NCBI GenBank assembly: GCA_017449495.1
Contig: JAFTFO010000040.1
Coordinates: forward strand, 1-64,000
Reading direction: 5' to 3'
DNA: 64,000 nucleotides
Source of the DNA: Prevotella sp.
GTDB taxonomy: Bacteria; Bacteroidota; Bacteroidia; Bacteroidales; Bacteroidaceae
Position 1 is the stretch's first letter; each line of letters opens with the position of its first letter. The notes beneath the pieces were generated by a model. That model was not told the origin of the DNA. It ran no database searches and saw nothing but the letters and a program-made list of their open reading frames with translations. Of the stretch, positions 7,777 through 16,811 are shown piece by piece. The translations under genes and the position numbers were made by a program.

Positions 7777-8973
7777 ATGACGAGACAGACCATATACCTA
7801 CTGATACTTCTCACCACTCTCCTTTTACCTCTCACCCCTGTCTCAGCGCAGAAGCGACAGATGGCAGAGGCGGAGAACTACCTGCGAAGCGGCAAGAACT
7901 ACGACAAGGCCGAACAGCTCATGACGAAGCTCCTGAAAGACTCGGCCAACCAGCAGAACCCTCGCATCTACAACCTCTGGCTGCAAGCCGTCGAGAAACA
8001 ATATGATGACCTCAACGAACGGATGTACAAGCACCAGAGTATCGACACCACCCAGCTCTTCAATCTCACACGGCGCATCTTCACCATTGCCGAGTGCCTC
8101 GACTCTATCGACATGCAGCCCGACAAGAAGGGGAGGGTGGACCTGAGCTATCGTAAGGACAACTCCCAACGGCTGCTGGGCTATCGTCCGAATCTCTTCT
8201 TCGGCGGTGCCAGCCATCTGCGACGTGCGGAATTCAAGACGGCCTACGACTACTTCGAGACATACATCGACTGTGCGCGGCAGCCGCTCTTCTCCGACCA
8301 TGATCTGCTCAACACCGACTCACGTCTGGGCGAGGCTGCCTACTGGGCTACCTATAGTGGCTACCGGATGAATGACCCTGTGCTGATTCTCCGCCATTGT
8401 GAACTTGCCCGTCGCGACACCTCCAAGCTGGAGTACACCCTGCAATATGCCGCGGAGGCCTGGAATCGTCTGGGCGACGAACAACGCTATACGGAGATCC
8501 TATGGGAGGGATTTGCCTTCTTCCCACAGTCGAACTACTTCTTCCCAAGACTCTTCGACACCTATACGCGCAAGGGTAACTATGAAATGGGACTCTCTGT
8601 CGTTGACGAAGCCCTGAAGACTGATTCCCTCAACGAGCTCTACCTCTTCGCGAAGTCTACCATGCTTCTCAACCTGGGGCGCAATGCCGAGTGCCTGGAT
8701 GTCAGCAACCGTCTTATCGCCGTCAACGACCAGATGGCAGATGCCTATTATAATGCCGGTACCGCCTGTCTGAACATCATCCTCAACATGGACTCCCGCC
8801 GTCATAAGAAACAAATCCGGAAGATGTATCAGAAGGCCCAGCCCTACATGGAAACTTACCGTCATTTGGCACCAGAGGCAAAGGACAAATGGGGACCTGC
8901 ACTATATCGCATCTATTTCAATCTGAACCTCGGAAAACAGTTCGATGAGATAGACAAAGTCTTAAAGAAATAA
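7777..8973 (+). CDS. Exported TPR-like repeat protein
   Basis: 398 residues. A signal peptide with a long Leu-rich core ends at PVSAQ, so the protein is exported to the periplasm. The mature part is alpha-helical with degenerate TPR-like units, for example AEAENYLRSGKNYDKAEQLM near the start and LYLFAKSTMLLNLGRNAECL and ADAYYNAGTACLNIIL near the end. No enzyme domain is seen; a scaffold role is the usual inference for such proteins in Bacteroidales. It follows maf by 22 bases and ends the + strand run. Confidence 0.7.
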   Translation: MTRQTIYLLILLTTLLLPLTPVSAQKRQMAEAENYLRSGKNYDKAEQLMTKLLKDSANQQNPRIYNLWLQAVEKQYDDLNERMYKHQSIDTTQLFNLTRRIFTIAECLDSIDMQPDKKGRVDLSYRKDNSQRLLGYRPNLFFGGASHLRRAEFKTAYDYFETYIDCARQPLFSDHDLLNTDSRLGEAAYWATYSGYRMNDPVLILRHCELARRDTSKLEYTLQYAAEAWNRLGDEQRYTEILWEGFAFFPQSNYFFPRLFDTYTRKGNYEMGLSVVDEALKTDSLNELYLFAKSTMLLNLGRNAECLDVSNRLIAVNDQMADAYYNAGTACLNIILNMDSRRHKKQIRKMYQKAQPYMETYRHLAPEAKDKWGPALYRIYFNLNLGKQFDEIDKVLKK

Positions 8974-8981
8974 AAAAGATG

Positions 8982-9022
8982 AGGCATTATATTGGTTGTT
9001 TCCAAAATAATGCCTATCTTTG
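8982..9022 (+). promoter_or_regulatory. Phosphohexomutase promoter overlapped by an inverted repeat
   Basis: The -7 box TATCTTTG is at 9015-9022, with TTG at 8992-8994 in the -33 position (20-base spacing). AGGCATTAT (8982-8990) pairs with ATAATGCCT (9007-9015), and TTGG (8992-8995) with CCAA (9002-9005), so the dyad covers -33 and touches -7. It could be an operator or the terminator of the upstream gene. Confidence 0.5.
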
Positions 9023-9072
9023 TCTTTTGGAATATTCATTAACAATCTAAAACAAATAAAAAGTTAAGAATT

Positions 9073-10821
9073 ATGGCAGATAATGCACAGTTGATTGCTC
9101 AGTGCGAGGCACGGGCTAAGGAATGGCTCTCTCCAGCCTTTGACGAGGAGACACGTAAAGAAGTACAGGCAATGCTCGACGCAGAGGACAAGACCGCTCT
9201 GATCGACGCCTTCTATCAGAATCTTGAGTTTGGTACAGGTGGTCTGCGTGGTATTATGGGCGCTGGTACCAACCGTATGAACAAGTACATCGTGGGTATG
9301 GCTACCCAGGGATTCGCCAACTATATCCTGAAGGCATTCCCTGGACGTAAGGACCTCGCCGTGGTGGTAGGTCACGACTGCCGCAACAACGGACGTATGT
9401 TCGCAGAGTCTGTGGCTGCCATCTTCTCGGCCAACGGCATCAAGGCTTATCTCTTCGAGAGCCTCCGCCCGACGCCGGAAATCTCGTTCGCCATCCGCCA
9501 GCTCGGCGCACAGGCAGGTGTCAATGTGACGGCTTCTCACAACCCCCGCGAGTATAATGGCTACAAGGCTTACTGGGAGGACGGCGCTCAGGTGCTGGCT
9601 CCGCACGATGTAGGTATCATTGAGGAGGTGAACAAGGTGACCATCGACGACGTGAAGTTCGAACCAAACTACGACCTCATCGAGATCATCGGTGGCGAGA
9701 TGGACTGGGACTACCTGCAGGCCGTCAAGGAGGCTATGGTAGATCAGGACGTTATCCTGCGCCAGAAAGACCTGAACATCGTCTACTCACCTATGCACGG
9801 CACGGGTCGTGTGATTATTCCTGAGGCACTCCGTTCCTGGGGCTTCCAGAATATCCACGTGGTGCGTGAGCAGATGACCATCGACGGTGACTTCCCAACG
9901 GTTGTCAGCCCGAATCCTGAGAACGCAGAGGCCATGACCTTAGGTATGAAACTCGGTACGAAGCTGAATGCCGACCTTGTGATTGCCTCCGACCCCGATG
10001 CCGACCGTCTGGCCATCGTCTGCCGCAACAACAAGGGCGAGTGGGAAATCCTGAATGGTAACCAGACCTGTATGATGTTCTGCTGGTACATCATTGCCAA
10101 CAAAAAGAAGCTGGGTCAGCTGAAGGGCAACGAGTTCCTCGTGAAGACCATCGTGACTACCGAAGAGATTGCCGAGATTGCCAAGAAGAACGGTGTTGAG
10201 CTGCGCGACTGCTATACCGGCTTCAAGTGGATTGCCAACGAGATCCGCATCTCTGAGGGCAAGCAGAAGTATATCGGCGGTGGTGAGGAAAGCTTCGGCT
10301 TCCTGCCGTTCGACAAGGTGCGCGATAAGGACTCCCCAGCCTCTATCTGTCTGATCTGTGAGATCGCAGCCTGGGCTAAGGACAACGGCCGCACGCTCTA
10401 CGACCTGCTGATGGACATCTACGCTGAGTATGGCTTCTCGAAGGAGACTACCATCAACGTGGTGAAGCCTGGTAAGACTGGTGCCGACGAGATCAAGCAG
10501 ATGATGGTCGACTTCCGCAACAATCCTCCCAAGGAGCTGGGCGGCTCGAAGATCTGCCTGTGGAAGGACTATCAGACGCTGGAGGCTACGAAGGCCGACG
10601 GCACGAAGGAGAAACTGAACATGCCTACCACCTCGAACGTGCTCCAGTGGTTCTGCGAGGACGGCACGAAGGTCTCTGTCCGTCCTTCGGGCACCGAGCC
10701 GAAGATCAAGTTCTACACCGAGGTGAAAGATCCTTCCTTCAAGTGCGCTGGTTGCTACGAGCGTTGCACCAAAGCCGCCGAAGAGAAGATCGAGGCTATC
10801 AAGAAGAGCCTGAATCTCTAA
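9073..10821 (+). CDS. Alpha-D-phosphohexomutase (phosphoglucomutase/phosphomannomutase)
   Basis: 582 residues, the length of the PgcA-like group. It interconverts hexose 1- and 6-phosphates in the cytoplasm. The active-site serine loop is TASHNPREYNGYK (about residue 155), the metal loop is SDPDADRLA (about 305), the sugar-binding loop is GGGEESFGF (about 398) and the phosphate-binding loop is RPSGTEPKIKFY near the C-terminus. The leader is about 45 bases, and a strong terminator follows at 10841. It supplies glucose 1-phosphate chemistry that fits with glgB and the glycogen synthase in this window, but preference for glucose or mannose cannot be read from the sequence. Confidence 0.92.
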   Translation: MADNAQLIAQCEARAKEWLSPAFDEETRKEVQAMLDAEDKTALIDAFYQNLEFGTGGLRGIMGAGTNRMNKYIVGMATQGFANYILKAFPGRKDLAVVVGHDCRNNGRMFAESVAAIFSANGIKAYLFESLRPTPEISFAIRQLGAQAGVNVTASHNPREYNGYKAYWEDGAQVLAPHDVGIIEEVNKVTIDDVKFEPNYDLIEIIGGEMDWDYLQAVKEAMVDQDVILRQKDLNIVYSPMHGTGRVIIPEALRSWGFQNIHVVREQMTIDGDFPTVVSPNPENAEAMTLGMKLGTKLNADLVIASDPDADRLAIVCRNNKGEWEILNGNQTCMMFCWYIIANKKKLGQLKGNEFLVKTIVTTEEIAEIAKKNGVELRDCYTGFKWIANEIRISEGKQKYIGGGEESFGFLPFDKVRDKDSPASICLICEIAAWAKDNGRTLYDLLMDIYAEYGFSKETTINVVKPGKTGADEIKQMMVDFRNNPPKELGGSKICLWKDYQTLEATKADGTKEKLNMPTTSNVLQWFCEDGTKVSVRPSGTEPKIKFYTEVKDPSFKCAGCYERCTKAAEEKIEAIKKSLNL

Positions 10822-10840
10822 GAAGAACGTTCTAAGAAAG

Positions 10841-10869
10841 AAGCCCGCCAATCGGCGGGCTTTCTTTTT
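10841..10869 (+). terminator. Rho-independent terminator after the phosphohexomutase gene
   Basis: AAGCCCGCC (10841-10849) and GGCGGGCTT form a 9-bp GC-rich stem with a 4-base loop, followed by TTCTTTTTC. It lies 20 bases after the stop codon and also separates this gene from the convergent histidine kinase. Confidence 0.9.
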
Positions 10870-10888
10870 CTTATGACCTTTATGGTTG

Positions 10889-12784
10889 TTACTCCTTCGG
10901 CATCTCAATGATGAATCGGCAGCCGCCGTGATAGGACTTGTCGAGGAAGAGGTCTCCGCCGAGGCTGATGGCGTGGCGCTTAGCCAAAGGCAGTCCGAGG
11001 CCGAGCCCTTCCGACAGGTCATCAATCTTGATAAATGGCTGGAACATTTGCTCGACTAATTCTTCTGGGAGTTCAGAGCCTGTATCCTCGACGGTGAAGC
11101 GGACGGTGGTCTCTGTCTGCGTGAGACGTATGGTGATATGCTGGGCGTCGGAGTACTTGGCAGCGTTGTAGAACAGTTCGTGCAGCGTGCGTGTCAGATA
11201 GAGGTGGTTCGTCTTGATCTGGCAACTGTCGGGCAGGTCGCTCTCCATGTTGATGGTTACATCCTGGTAGATTTCCTGCGTGTAGCTGATACAATCCCGT
11301 GCCAGCTGGTTGCACGGCACAAGATCGTTTCGGTGACTCTTCAGTTCCTCAACTGCCCCAGAGTCAGAACTGTCGAAGAGCATGAGCACCATGCGGTTCA
11401 GGTGTCTGGTGTTGTGGTTCATCATGCTGGTGATCTCAGCCAAATCCTTCTCGGGCATTGACGGATTATCCTGTAATACCTGTGCGAAGCCTGAGATAAT
11501 GTTCAGGGGCGTGCGTATCTGGTGCGACACGTTCTGTATGAACAGGGTCTTCTGCGCAACAGCCTTCTCTGCCAGTTGCATGGCCTTCGTCAGCTCTTCA
11601 TTACGCTGTTGTGCCTCCTGTGAGGCTTGGCGGATGCGGCACACATGGTCGTCTATAGACTGTTGCATGGTGGCGAAGGCGTTCTGCAGCTTGCCAATGG
11701 CGTCCTCCCGCTGGGTGTGGGGAATCTGGTTGTCATATTCACCGTTGGTAATCTTCTTCAATGTGTCTAACAGGTAGGCGATAGGCTTGAGGGCGTGCCC
11801 AACGGCCTGGCGGCAGAGCCAGAGGATAAGGAGCAGTCCGACGAGGATGAGTACAATGATGAGATTGGTCAGCTGATTATAGTTCTTCAGTATCTCTTTG
11901 TCGGGACAGATGAGGGCCATGCTCCAGGAGGTGCTGGGGATGGTGCGATAACTCACGTGGCACTGCCTGCCGTTGATGTCAACATGCATCTGTCCGCTCT
12001 TACCTTCAATCATCTCGTAGCCTAAGGCTCTCATACCGGCTTGGTTATAGGCGCTGTAATCATTGAAGATATTGCTCTTGAATATGCGTGTGGAGTCAGG
12101 ATGCATGAGATAGCGCCCTTCTTTGCCAACGACCACGAAGTAGGCGTCGGGGTAGGGTAGCTCCGCGCTGTTGATGATCTTGGAGAGCTTATTGAAGGAA
12201 ATGTCTGTGGAGATGACTCCCACGACACGACCGTCTTTCCAGAGCGGCTTACAGTATGAGGCAATGGTCTCTGAGGCTTTGATGTCACCCTCCGCATCAT
12301 CTTCGAAGGGATCTACCCAGATTGCCTTGCCGGCGTCGATAGCTGTCTTATACCATACTTTCTTGAAATACTCGTAATCACCCTCTTTGGCGGAAATGAT
12401 GGTGTCACCCTCCGTGACAGTATAGACGGAGAAGTAGCGTCCGCACTCAGGGAATATATCCGGCTCGGCGCTGATAGAACAGCCGTAGGCGTTACGGTTC
12501 ATCATGACAATTCGTCGCGAGAGGGCCAGCAGGGAGTCGGGGTGGAAGTTGTTCTCTATAAACCAGGTGTTGGCATTCGTGGCGTTCTCAACGGTCAGGA
12601 GGTATTTCTTCACGTTGTGCATAGAGACGTTGAGCGCACTTGTGGCCCGCTCAGATGCCTTCTGGCGGATGAAGTTTCGGGAATTGATGAACAGTATGCC
12701 CAGCGCCAGTATGAAGATGGGTACTGCCATGAGCATAATGCCCAAGCCCAGTTTCGTCGAGAATCGGGTGTTGGACTTAAACAT
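10889..12784 (-). CDS. Membrane sensor histidine kinase (Cache-HAMP-HisKA-HATPase)
   Basis: 631 residues. A membrane helix at about 12-33 is followed by a periplasmic Cache-type sensor (about 40-300, with YFSVYTVTEGD and GVISTDISFNKL), a second membrane helix at 305-325, HAMP (about 325-380), a coiled coil and HisKA. The phospho-acceptor is His421 in NVSHQIRTPL. The ATPase domain has the N box (HELFYNAAKY, Asn540), the G1 box VEDTG (565-569) and the G2 box GLGLGL (593-598). No receiver domain is fused and no response regulator gene is adjacent, so it is an orphan here. The start overlaps the end of the preceding sensor gene by 8 bases, suggesting coupled translation and perhaps hetero-oligomers. 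Confidence 0.88.
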   Translation of the reverse strand: MFKSNTRFSTKLGLGIMLMAVPIFILALGILFINSRNFIRQKASERATSALNVSMHNVKKYLLTVENATNANTWFIENNFHPDSLLALSRRIVMMNRNAYGCSISAEPDIFPECGRYFSVYTVTEGDTIISAKEGDYEYFKKVWYKTAIDAGKAIWVDPFEDDAEGDIKASETIASYCKPLWKDGRVVGVISTDISFNKLSKIINSAELPYPDAYFVVVGKEGRYLMHPDSTRIFKSNIFNDYSAYNQAGMRALGYEMIEGKSGQMHVDINGRQCHVSYRTIPSTSWSMALICPDKEILKNYNQLTNLIIVLILVGLLLILWLCRQAVGHALKPIAYLLDTLKKITNGEYDNQIPHTQREDAIGKLQNAFATMQQSIDDHVCRIRQASQEAQQRNEELTKAMQLAEKAVAQKTLFIQNVSHQIRTPLNIISGFAQVLQDNPSMPEKDLAEITSMMNHNTRHLNRMVLMLFDSSDSGAVEELKSHRNDLVPCNQLARDCISYTQEIYQDVTINMESDLPDSCQIKTNHLYLTRTLHELFYNAAKYSDAQHITIRLTQTETTVRFTVEDTGSELPEELVEQMFQPFIKIDDLSEGLGLGLPLAKRHAISLGGDLFLDKSYHGGCRFIIEMPKE

Positions 12785-14333
12785 GGGCTCCCTCCTTTCC
12801 TGCCTTGTGGATCATCTGTTTAAGTAGCTCGATGATGAGCTTGCTCTGCTGTTGGATGGTTTCCGCCATTCGTTTCATTTCTTCCCGGCGCTGCTCTTCT
12901 GTGCTGGGTTCGCCAGCCGTGTTACAATCATTACAGAGGGTCTTGACGCTCTTGAGAATGACGTCAGTGGGCTCTACCATCTGGTTGGTCATGTGGTGGA
13001 GGAACGACGTCTTCATCTGGTCTGCCTCCTGTGCCTGGCTGTAGGCTTTCTGAAGGGTCTCACCATGCTTCTGCAACTCGGCTGACAGGCGTTCCTGCTC
13101 GTCGATATGGGCGGTGAGTGCCATTCGCATCTCCTGGAAGTGCTGCTGCAGTTGTCCGATCTCGTCTTCCCGCTCATGCTTGGCAGGGGGAATGGGCTCG
13201 TTGTAGTCGCCGTCGGCAATGCGCTGGGCAGAGCGTGTGAGCTGTACCAGCGGCAACAGCTGGCGGTGGGTGTAGAGGCGGCAGAGAATGAAGAAGACGG
13301 TCAGTCCGATGATGACGATAGCCAGCAGATAGTACAGCAGTAGGTTGTATTCGCCGAAGATGTCGTCTTCGGGATAGATCACGCCAACACTCCAGTTCAG
13401 TTCGTCCATCACGCGCCCCGGTGCCTCTGTGCGTTGGAAGGGCTTGAAGATCACATACCACTGCTCACCGTTCATGTTGAATGGCATGAAGCCGGACTCT
13501 CCTTTCACCATCGCCTCGCCAGCCTCTTGGATGGAGGCATTAGGGTTCTGTTCCAACTGTGTAAATACCGTTTGGCGGAATAGTTTGTTAGGGTCGGGAT
13601 GGACGATATAGGTACCACCATTTCCCAGGAGCGTGACGTAGCCGTTTGCCGAGGGCTTGGTAGCGAGGATAAACTCGTAGAGTAGCGACAGAGGTATGTC
13701 GACGCCCATGACGCCCACACTCTTCATTTCTCCTTCCGTGCCCATGCTTTGTCCTGGGGCATAAATAGGCAGCGAGAAGGTGATCAGCGCGTCTTCAGCG
13801 GCCCCGTCTTTCAGCGGTTCCATCCAGTAGGTGCGGTTTGTGCTCATGGGCTTCGTGAACCAATCCTGCACCGTATATGACTGCGAGTGGAAGGTCTCTT
13901 GCACCTCCAGCGTGTCGTAGCCTTCAATCGTCCAATGCCCGTCTTTCGGCGTTTTCCTGACGTAGGCCATGAACTCTTTGCGGCCAGGGTAGAAGTTCGG
14001 TTCAAAGGCAATGGCGCAGCCAGCGATATAGCGGTTGCTTTTCACAAGCTCACGACAGTAGTCCTCCATCCGCTCCGGCTGGTCGAGGTGCTGAATCACG
14101 TCCCAGTAGAAATTGCCTGCCGTCTGTTCCGCACTCAGCAGGATGTTGTCGATATGCTGGGCAGTGGCATCCAGCGTGTGGTCTGCAGTAAGCATAGCCT
14201 CTTCTCTGAGTGCCTGTCGTGAGAAATGGAACATCACGGATAGCGCCGCTATGAGCAGCACGGCAATCGCGAAGACCATTAGTAGGCTGAGCCTGAGCGA
14301 CAGGGAGCGGAGAATGGCTTTAGTCAACTTCAT
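12777..14333 (-). CDS. Cache-HAMP sensor with a dead HisKA remnant, no kinase domain
   Basis: 518 residues. A membrane helix at about 13-36, a periplasmic Cache-type sensor (about 45-325, FYPGRKEFMAYVRK and SVGVMGVDIPLSLLYE), a second helix at about 331-350, HAMP and a coiled coil resemble the next gene closely in layout. The HisKA-like helix reads FLHHMTNQMVEP (444-455). Aligned to FIQNVSHQIRTP of the neighbour, the phospho-acceptor His is Asn450. The protein stops after the dimerisation helices without any ATPase domain, so it cannot autophosphorylate. It overlaps kdsB by 4 bases (ATGA) and the kinase by 8. A co-sensor or dominant modulator of the kinase is the simplest inference. Confidence 0.8.
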   Translation of the reverse strand: MKLTKAILRSLSLRLSLLMVFAIAVLLIAALSVMFHFSRQALREEAMLTADHTLDATAQHIDNILLSAEQTAGNFYWDVIQHLDQPERMEDYCRELVKSNRYIAGCAIAFEPNFYPGRKEFMAYVRKTPKDGHWTIEGYDTLEVQETFHSQSYTVQDWFTKPMSTNRTYWMEPLKDGAAEDALITFSLPIYAPGQSMGTEGEMKSVGVMGVDIPLSLLYEFILATKPSANGYVTLLGNGGTYIVHPDPNKLFRQTVFTQLEQNPNASIQEAGEAMVKGESGFMPFNMNGEQWYVIFKPFQRTEAPGRVMDELNWSVGVIYPEDDIFGEYNLLLYYLLAIVIIGLTVFFILCRLYTHRQLLPLVQLTRSAQRIADGDYNEPIPPAKHEREDEIGQLQQHFQEMRMALTAHIDEQERLSAELQKHGETLQKAYSQAQEADQMKTSFLHHMTNQMVEPTDVILKSVKTLCNDCNTAGEPSTEEQRREEMKRMAETIQQQSKLIIELLKQMIHKAGKEGAHV

Positions 14334-15088
14334 GTTACCTGTTTCGACAGATATTGGGATAGGAATGTCTCTGCACGGGCGAGGTCGTCGGGGGTGTCAA
14401 TGCCGACGGTCTCTACGTCAGTGAGTCCCACACGGATGCGATAGCCGTTTTCAAGCCAGCGGAGCTGTTCGAGGCTCTCAGCCTTTTCCAGCAGGCCCTG
14501 CGGCAGGCGGGTGACCTCTGCCAGCACCTCACGGCGATAAGCGTAGACACCGAGGTGCTTGAGGAAGGGGTAACGGGGTAGCCAGTCGTCGGCCTCCACA
14601 CCTCTTATATATGGTATGACGCTACGGCTGAAGTAGAGTGCGAAACCGCGACGGTCGACGACAATCTTCGGAGAGTTCGGATTGCGCACAGCCTCTATGG
14701 TCTCGAAGGGCTTGCCGAGGGTGCCGATCTGTGTCAAGGGGTCGTCGAAGAGGTGCATGAGCGTCTCGATCTGAGAAGGCTGGATGAACGGCTCGTCACC
14801 CTGGATGTTGATAATGACGTCGGCGTCGGTGGCTATCTTCTCCACCGCCTCCTCGATACGGTCCGTACCGCTCTGATGGTCTGTGCGCGTCATGACGGCA
14901 CGGCCTCCGAAAGCTTCGACACATGCGAAGATGCGCTCGTCGTCGGTAGCAACATAGGCCTCTGGCAGCACGCTGACAGCCTGCTCGTAGACCCTCTGTA
15001 TCACAGTCTTGCCGCCGAGTACTGCCAGCGGCTTGCCCGGGAAGCGCGAAGAGGCGTAGCGGGCGGGAATTATAGCTATAAACTTCAT
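14330..15088 (-). CDS. kdsB: 3-deoxy-manno-octulosonate cytidylyltransferase (CMP-KDO synthetase)
   Basis: 252 residues, full length. It activates KDO with CTP for lipid A core assembly in the cytoplasm. Visible motifs are the N-terminal IIPARYASSRFPGKPL nucleotide-binding loop, TRTDHQSGTDRIEEA, and INIQGDEPFIQPSQIE with the metal-binding Asp, then HLGVYAYRREVL. It is first in an operon with the two Cache sensors (4- and 8-base overlaps), an odd association of LPS precursor synthesis with a signalling pair. Its -7 box is at 15097-15104, eight bases from the ATG. Confidence 0.95.
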   Translation of the reverse strand: MKFIAIIPARYASSRFPGKPLAVLGGKTVIQRVYEQAVSVLPEAYVATDDERIFACVEAFGGRAVMTRTDHQSGTDRIEEAVEKIATDADVIINIQGDEPFIQPSQIETLMHLFDDPLTQIGTLGKPFETIEAVRNPNSPKIVVDRRGFALYFSRSVIPYIRGVEADDWLPRYPFLKHLGVYAYRREVLAEVTRLPQGLLEKAESLEQLRWLENGYRIRVGLTDVETVGIDTPDDLARAETFLSQYLSKQVT

Positions 15089-15096
15089 ACTGGTTG

Positions 15097-15104
15097 CAAA
15101 GGTA
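15097..15104 (-). promoter_or_regulatory. -7 box for the kdsB-sensor operon
   Basis: TACCTTTG on the - strand, with eight bases before the ATG at 15088. The 5' leader can be only a few nucleotides long. Confidence 0.6.
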
Positions 15105-15168
15105 ATGAAAAATCTCCATTTTATCGTTAAATTATATGGAAAAGTTTGTGTGGCAACGAAAATATTAC

Positions 15169-15176
15169 TAAATTTG
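15169..15176 (+). promoter_or_regulatory. -7 box for the MORN-repeat gene
   Basis: TAAATTTG 23 bases before the ATG at 15200. An out-of-frame ATG at 15190 lies between the box and the real start. Confidence 0.55.
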
Positions 15177-15199
15177 CAACAGTTTTTAAATGACTACTC

Positions 15200-16318
15200 A
15201 TGACAACGAAACGATATATCATTACAATATTAGCCCTGTTGATTCTGTTACCAGTTGGTGCACAGAAGATTACACTTGGTACGACGAAGACCAAGGACGG
15301 AGGCGACTACAGCGGAGAAATGCAGGCGGGGAAACCCCACGGTAAAGGCCGTGCAGAGTATAAGAACGGTAATGTGTACGAGGGCGAGTACGACAAGGGT
15401 AAGCGCCAGGGCTACGGCACCTATACCTTCAGCGACGGCGAGAAGTATGAGGGCGAATGGTTCATGGACCAGCAGCACGGACAGGGTGTCTACTATTTCG
15501 CAAACAACAACCGTTACGAGGGCCTGTGGTTCCGCGACTACCAGCACGGTCACGGCATCATGTACTACTTCAACGGCGACAAGTACGACGGTGAGTGGTT
15601 CAAGGACATGCGTTCGGGCAAGGGCCGTTATACCTTTGCCAGCGGCGCTTACTACGACGGCGACTGGGTGAACGACAAGAAACAGGGTCAGGGTACCTTC
15701 GACTGGGGCGACGGCTCCTCCTATAAAGGTGAGTGGAAGGACAACATGCGCTCAGGCAAGGGCACGTTCCGCTATGCCGACGGTGACAGCTATACCGGGC
15801 AGTGGGCCCACGACGAGATGAACGGGAAAGGTATCTATAAGTTCCAGAATGGTGACGTGTATGAGGGTGACTACCTGAACGGCAATCGTACAGGATCAGG
15901 CATCTTCAGCTACGCCAACGGCGACAAATACACGGGTGCCTTCGTCAATGGCGACAAATACGGTCAGGGGACGTTCACCTGGAAGAACGGTGATATGTAC
16001 ACAGGCCAGTGGCGAGACGACAAGCAAGAAGGCAAAGGCAAGCTGTCGAAGAAGAACGGCGACACCATCGAGGGCTCCTTCAGGAAAGGCCAGCCTCACG
16101 GCGAGTGCATCATGCGCTTTGCCGACGGCTCGAAGTTCAAGGGACAGTTCAAGGACGGCAAGCGCAACGGCCCAGCCATTGAGGAGGATAAAGACGGCAA
16201 GCGCTTCGAGGGAACGTATAAAGACGACCAGCGCGACGGCCACTTCATCGAGAAAGACCGCAACGGCCGCATCACCGCCGAGGGCACCTACACCCGCGGA
16301 CACCGACAGGTGAACTGA
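15200..16318 (+). CDS. Exported MORN-repeat protein
   Basis: 372 residues. A signal peptide ends at PVGAQ (about residue 22). The rest is a nearly uninterrupted run of about 14 MORN repeats of roughly 23 residues with the pattern G.YEGE(W/Y).(D/N)....G.G.Y.(F/Y).(N/D)G, for example GEKYEGEWFMDQQHGQGVYY. MORN arrays form extended beta-hairpin solenoids that bind other proteins or membranes; no catalytic domain is attached. Export is unusual compared with the better-known cytoplasmic eukaryotic MORN proteins. Some later repeats lose the pattern (KRFEGTYKDDQRDGHF). It precedes the YhcH and glgB genes by short gaps. Confidence 0.85.
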   Translation: MTTKRYIITILALLILLPVGAQKITLGTTKTKDGGDYSGEMQAGKPHGKGRAEYKNGNVYEGEYDKGKRQGYGTYTFSDGEKYEGEWFMDQQHGQGVYYFANNNRYEGLWFRDYQHGHGIMYYFNGDKYDGEWFKDMRSGKGRYTFASGAYYDGDWVNDKKQGQGTFDWGDGSSYKGEWKDNMRSGKGTFRYADGDSYTGQWAHDEMNGKGIYKFQNGDVYEGDYLNGNRTGSGIFSYANGDKYTGAFVNGDKYGQGTFTWKNGDMYTGQWRDDKQEGKGKLSKKNGDTIEGSFRKGQPHGECIMRFADGSKFKGQFKDGKRNGPAIEEDKDGKRFEGTYKDDQRDGHFIEKDRNGRITAEGTYTRGHRQVN

Positions 16319-16358
16319 TGCTTTTGAAGTTTAAAATTTCTAATTTAAAACAATAAAT

Positions 16359-16805
16359 ATGATTATCGACACTATTGACAAATTGGGCAACTATGTGGCG
16401 CTGAACCCGCTGTTTGCCCATGTGGTAACATTCCTGAACGCCAACGACCTCCAGACACTGGAGCCGGGCAAGTATCCCATCAAGGACAAGGACCTCTTCC
16501 TGAACCTGCAGGTAGCCAAAGGACGTACGAAGGAGACGGCCTTCCTGGAGACGCACGTCGAGATGATCGACATCCAGATCCCCATCTCTGCCCCAGAGAC
16601 CTTCGGCTATACGCCGCTGTGCGACCTGCCCGCCTTTGAATACAATGCGGAGAAAGATATCACGAAGTACGGCGACACCCAGCCCCAGACCTATGTGACG
16701 GTCAACCCCGGACAGTTCGCCATCTTCTTCCCGCAGGATGGTCACATGCCCTGCATCACCGATGCCCCAGAGATCAAAAAAGCAATTTTTAAAGTAAAAG
16801 CATAA
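16359..16805 (+). CDS. YhcH/YjgK/YiaL family protein
   Basis: 148 residues, full length for this beta-sandwich family, which includes EbgC and sialic acid operon YhcH. Motifs are LEPGKYPIKDKDLFLNLQ near the start, ETHVEMIDIQI in the middle and NPGQFAIFFPQDGHMPCI, whose acidic and His residues line a metal-binding pocket in the family. It probably acts on a free or modified sugar in the cytoplasm; the substrate is not evident. It is 40 bases after the MORN gene and 6 bases before glgB. Confidence 0.85.
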   Translation: MIIDTIDKLGNYVALNPLFAHVVTFLNANDLQTLEPGKYPIKDKDLFLNLQVAKGRTKETAFLETHVEMIDIQIPISAPETFGYTPLCDLPAFEYNAEKDITKYGDTQPQTYVTVNPGQFAIFFPQDGHMPCITDAPEIKKAIFKVKA

Positions 16806-16811
16806 TACGTT

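Noticed and set aside
8348-8865. Open frames opposite the TPR protein gene
   Set aside because: Antisense shadows without start signals or domain content; the + strand gene has a signal peptide and helical repeats.
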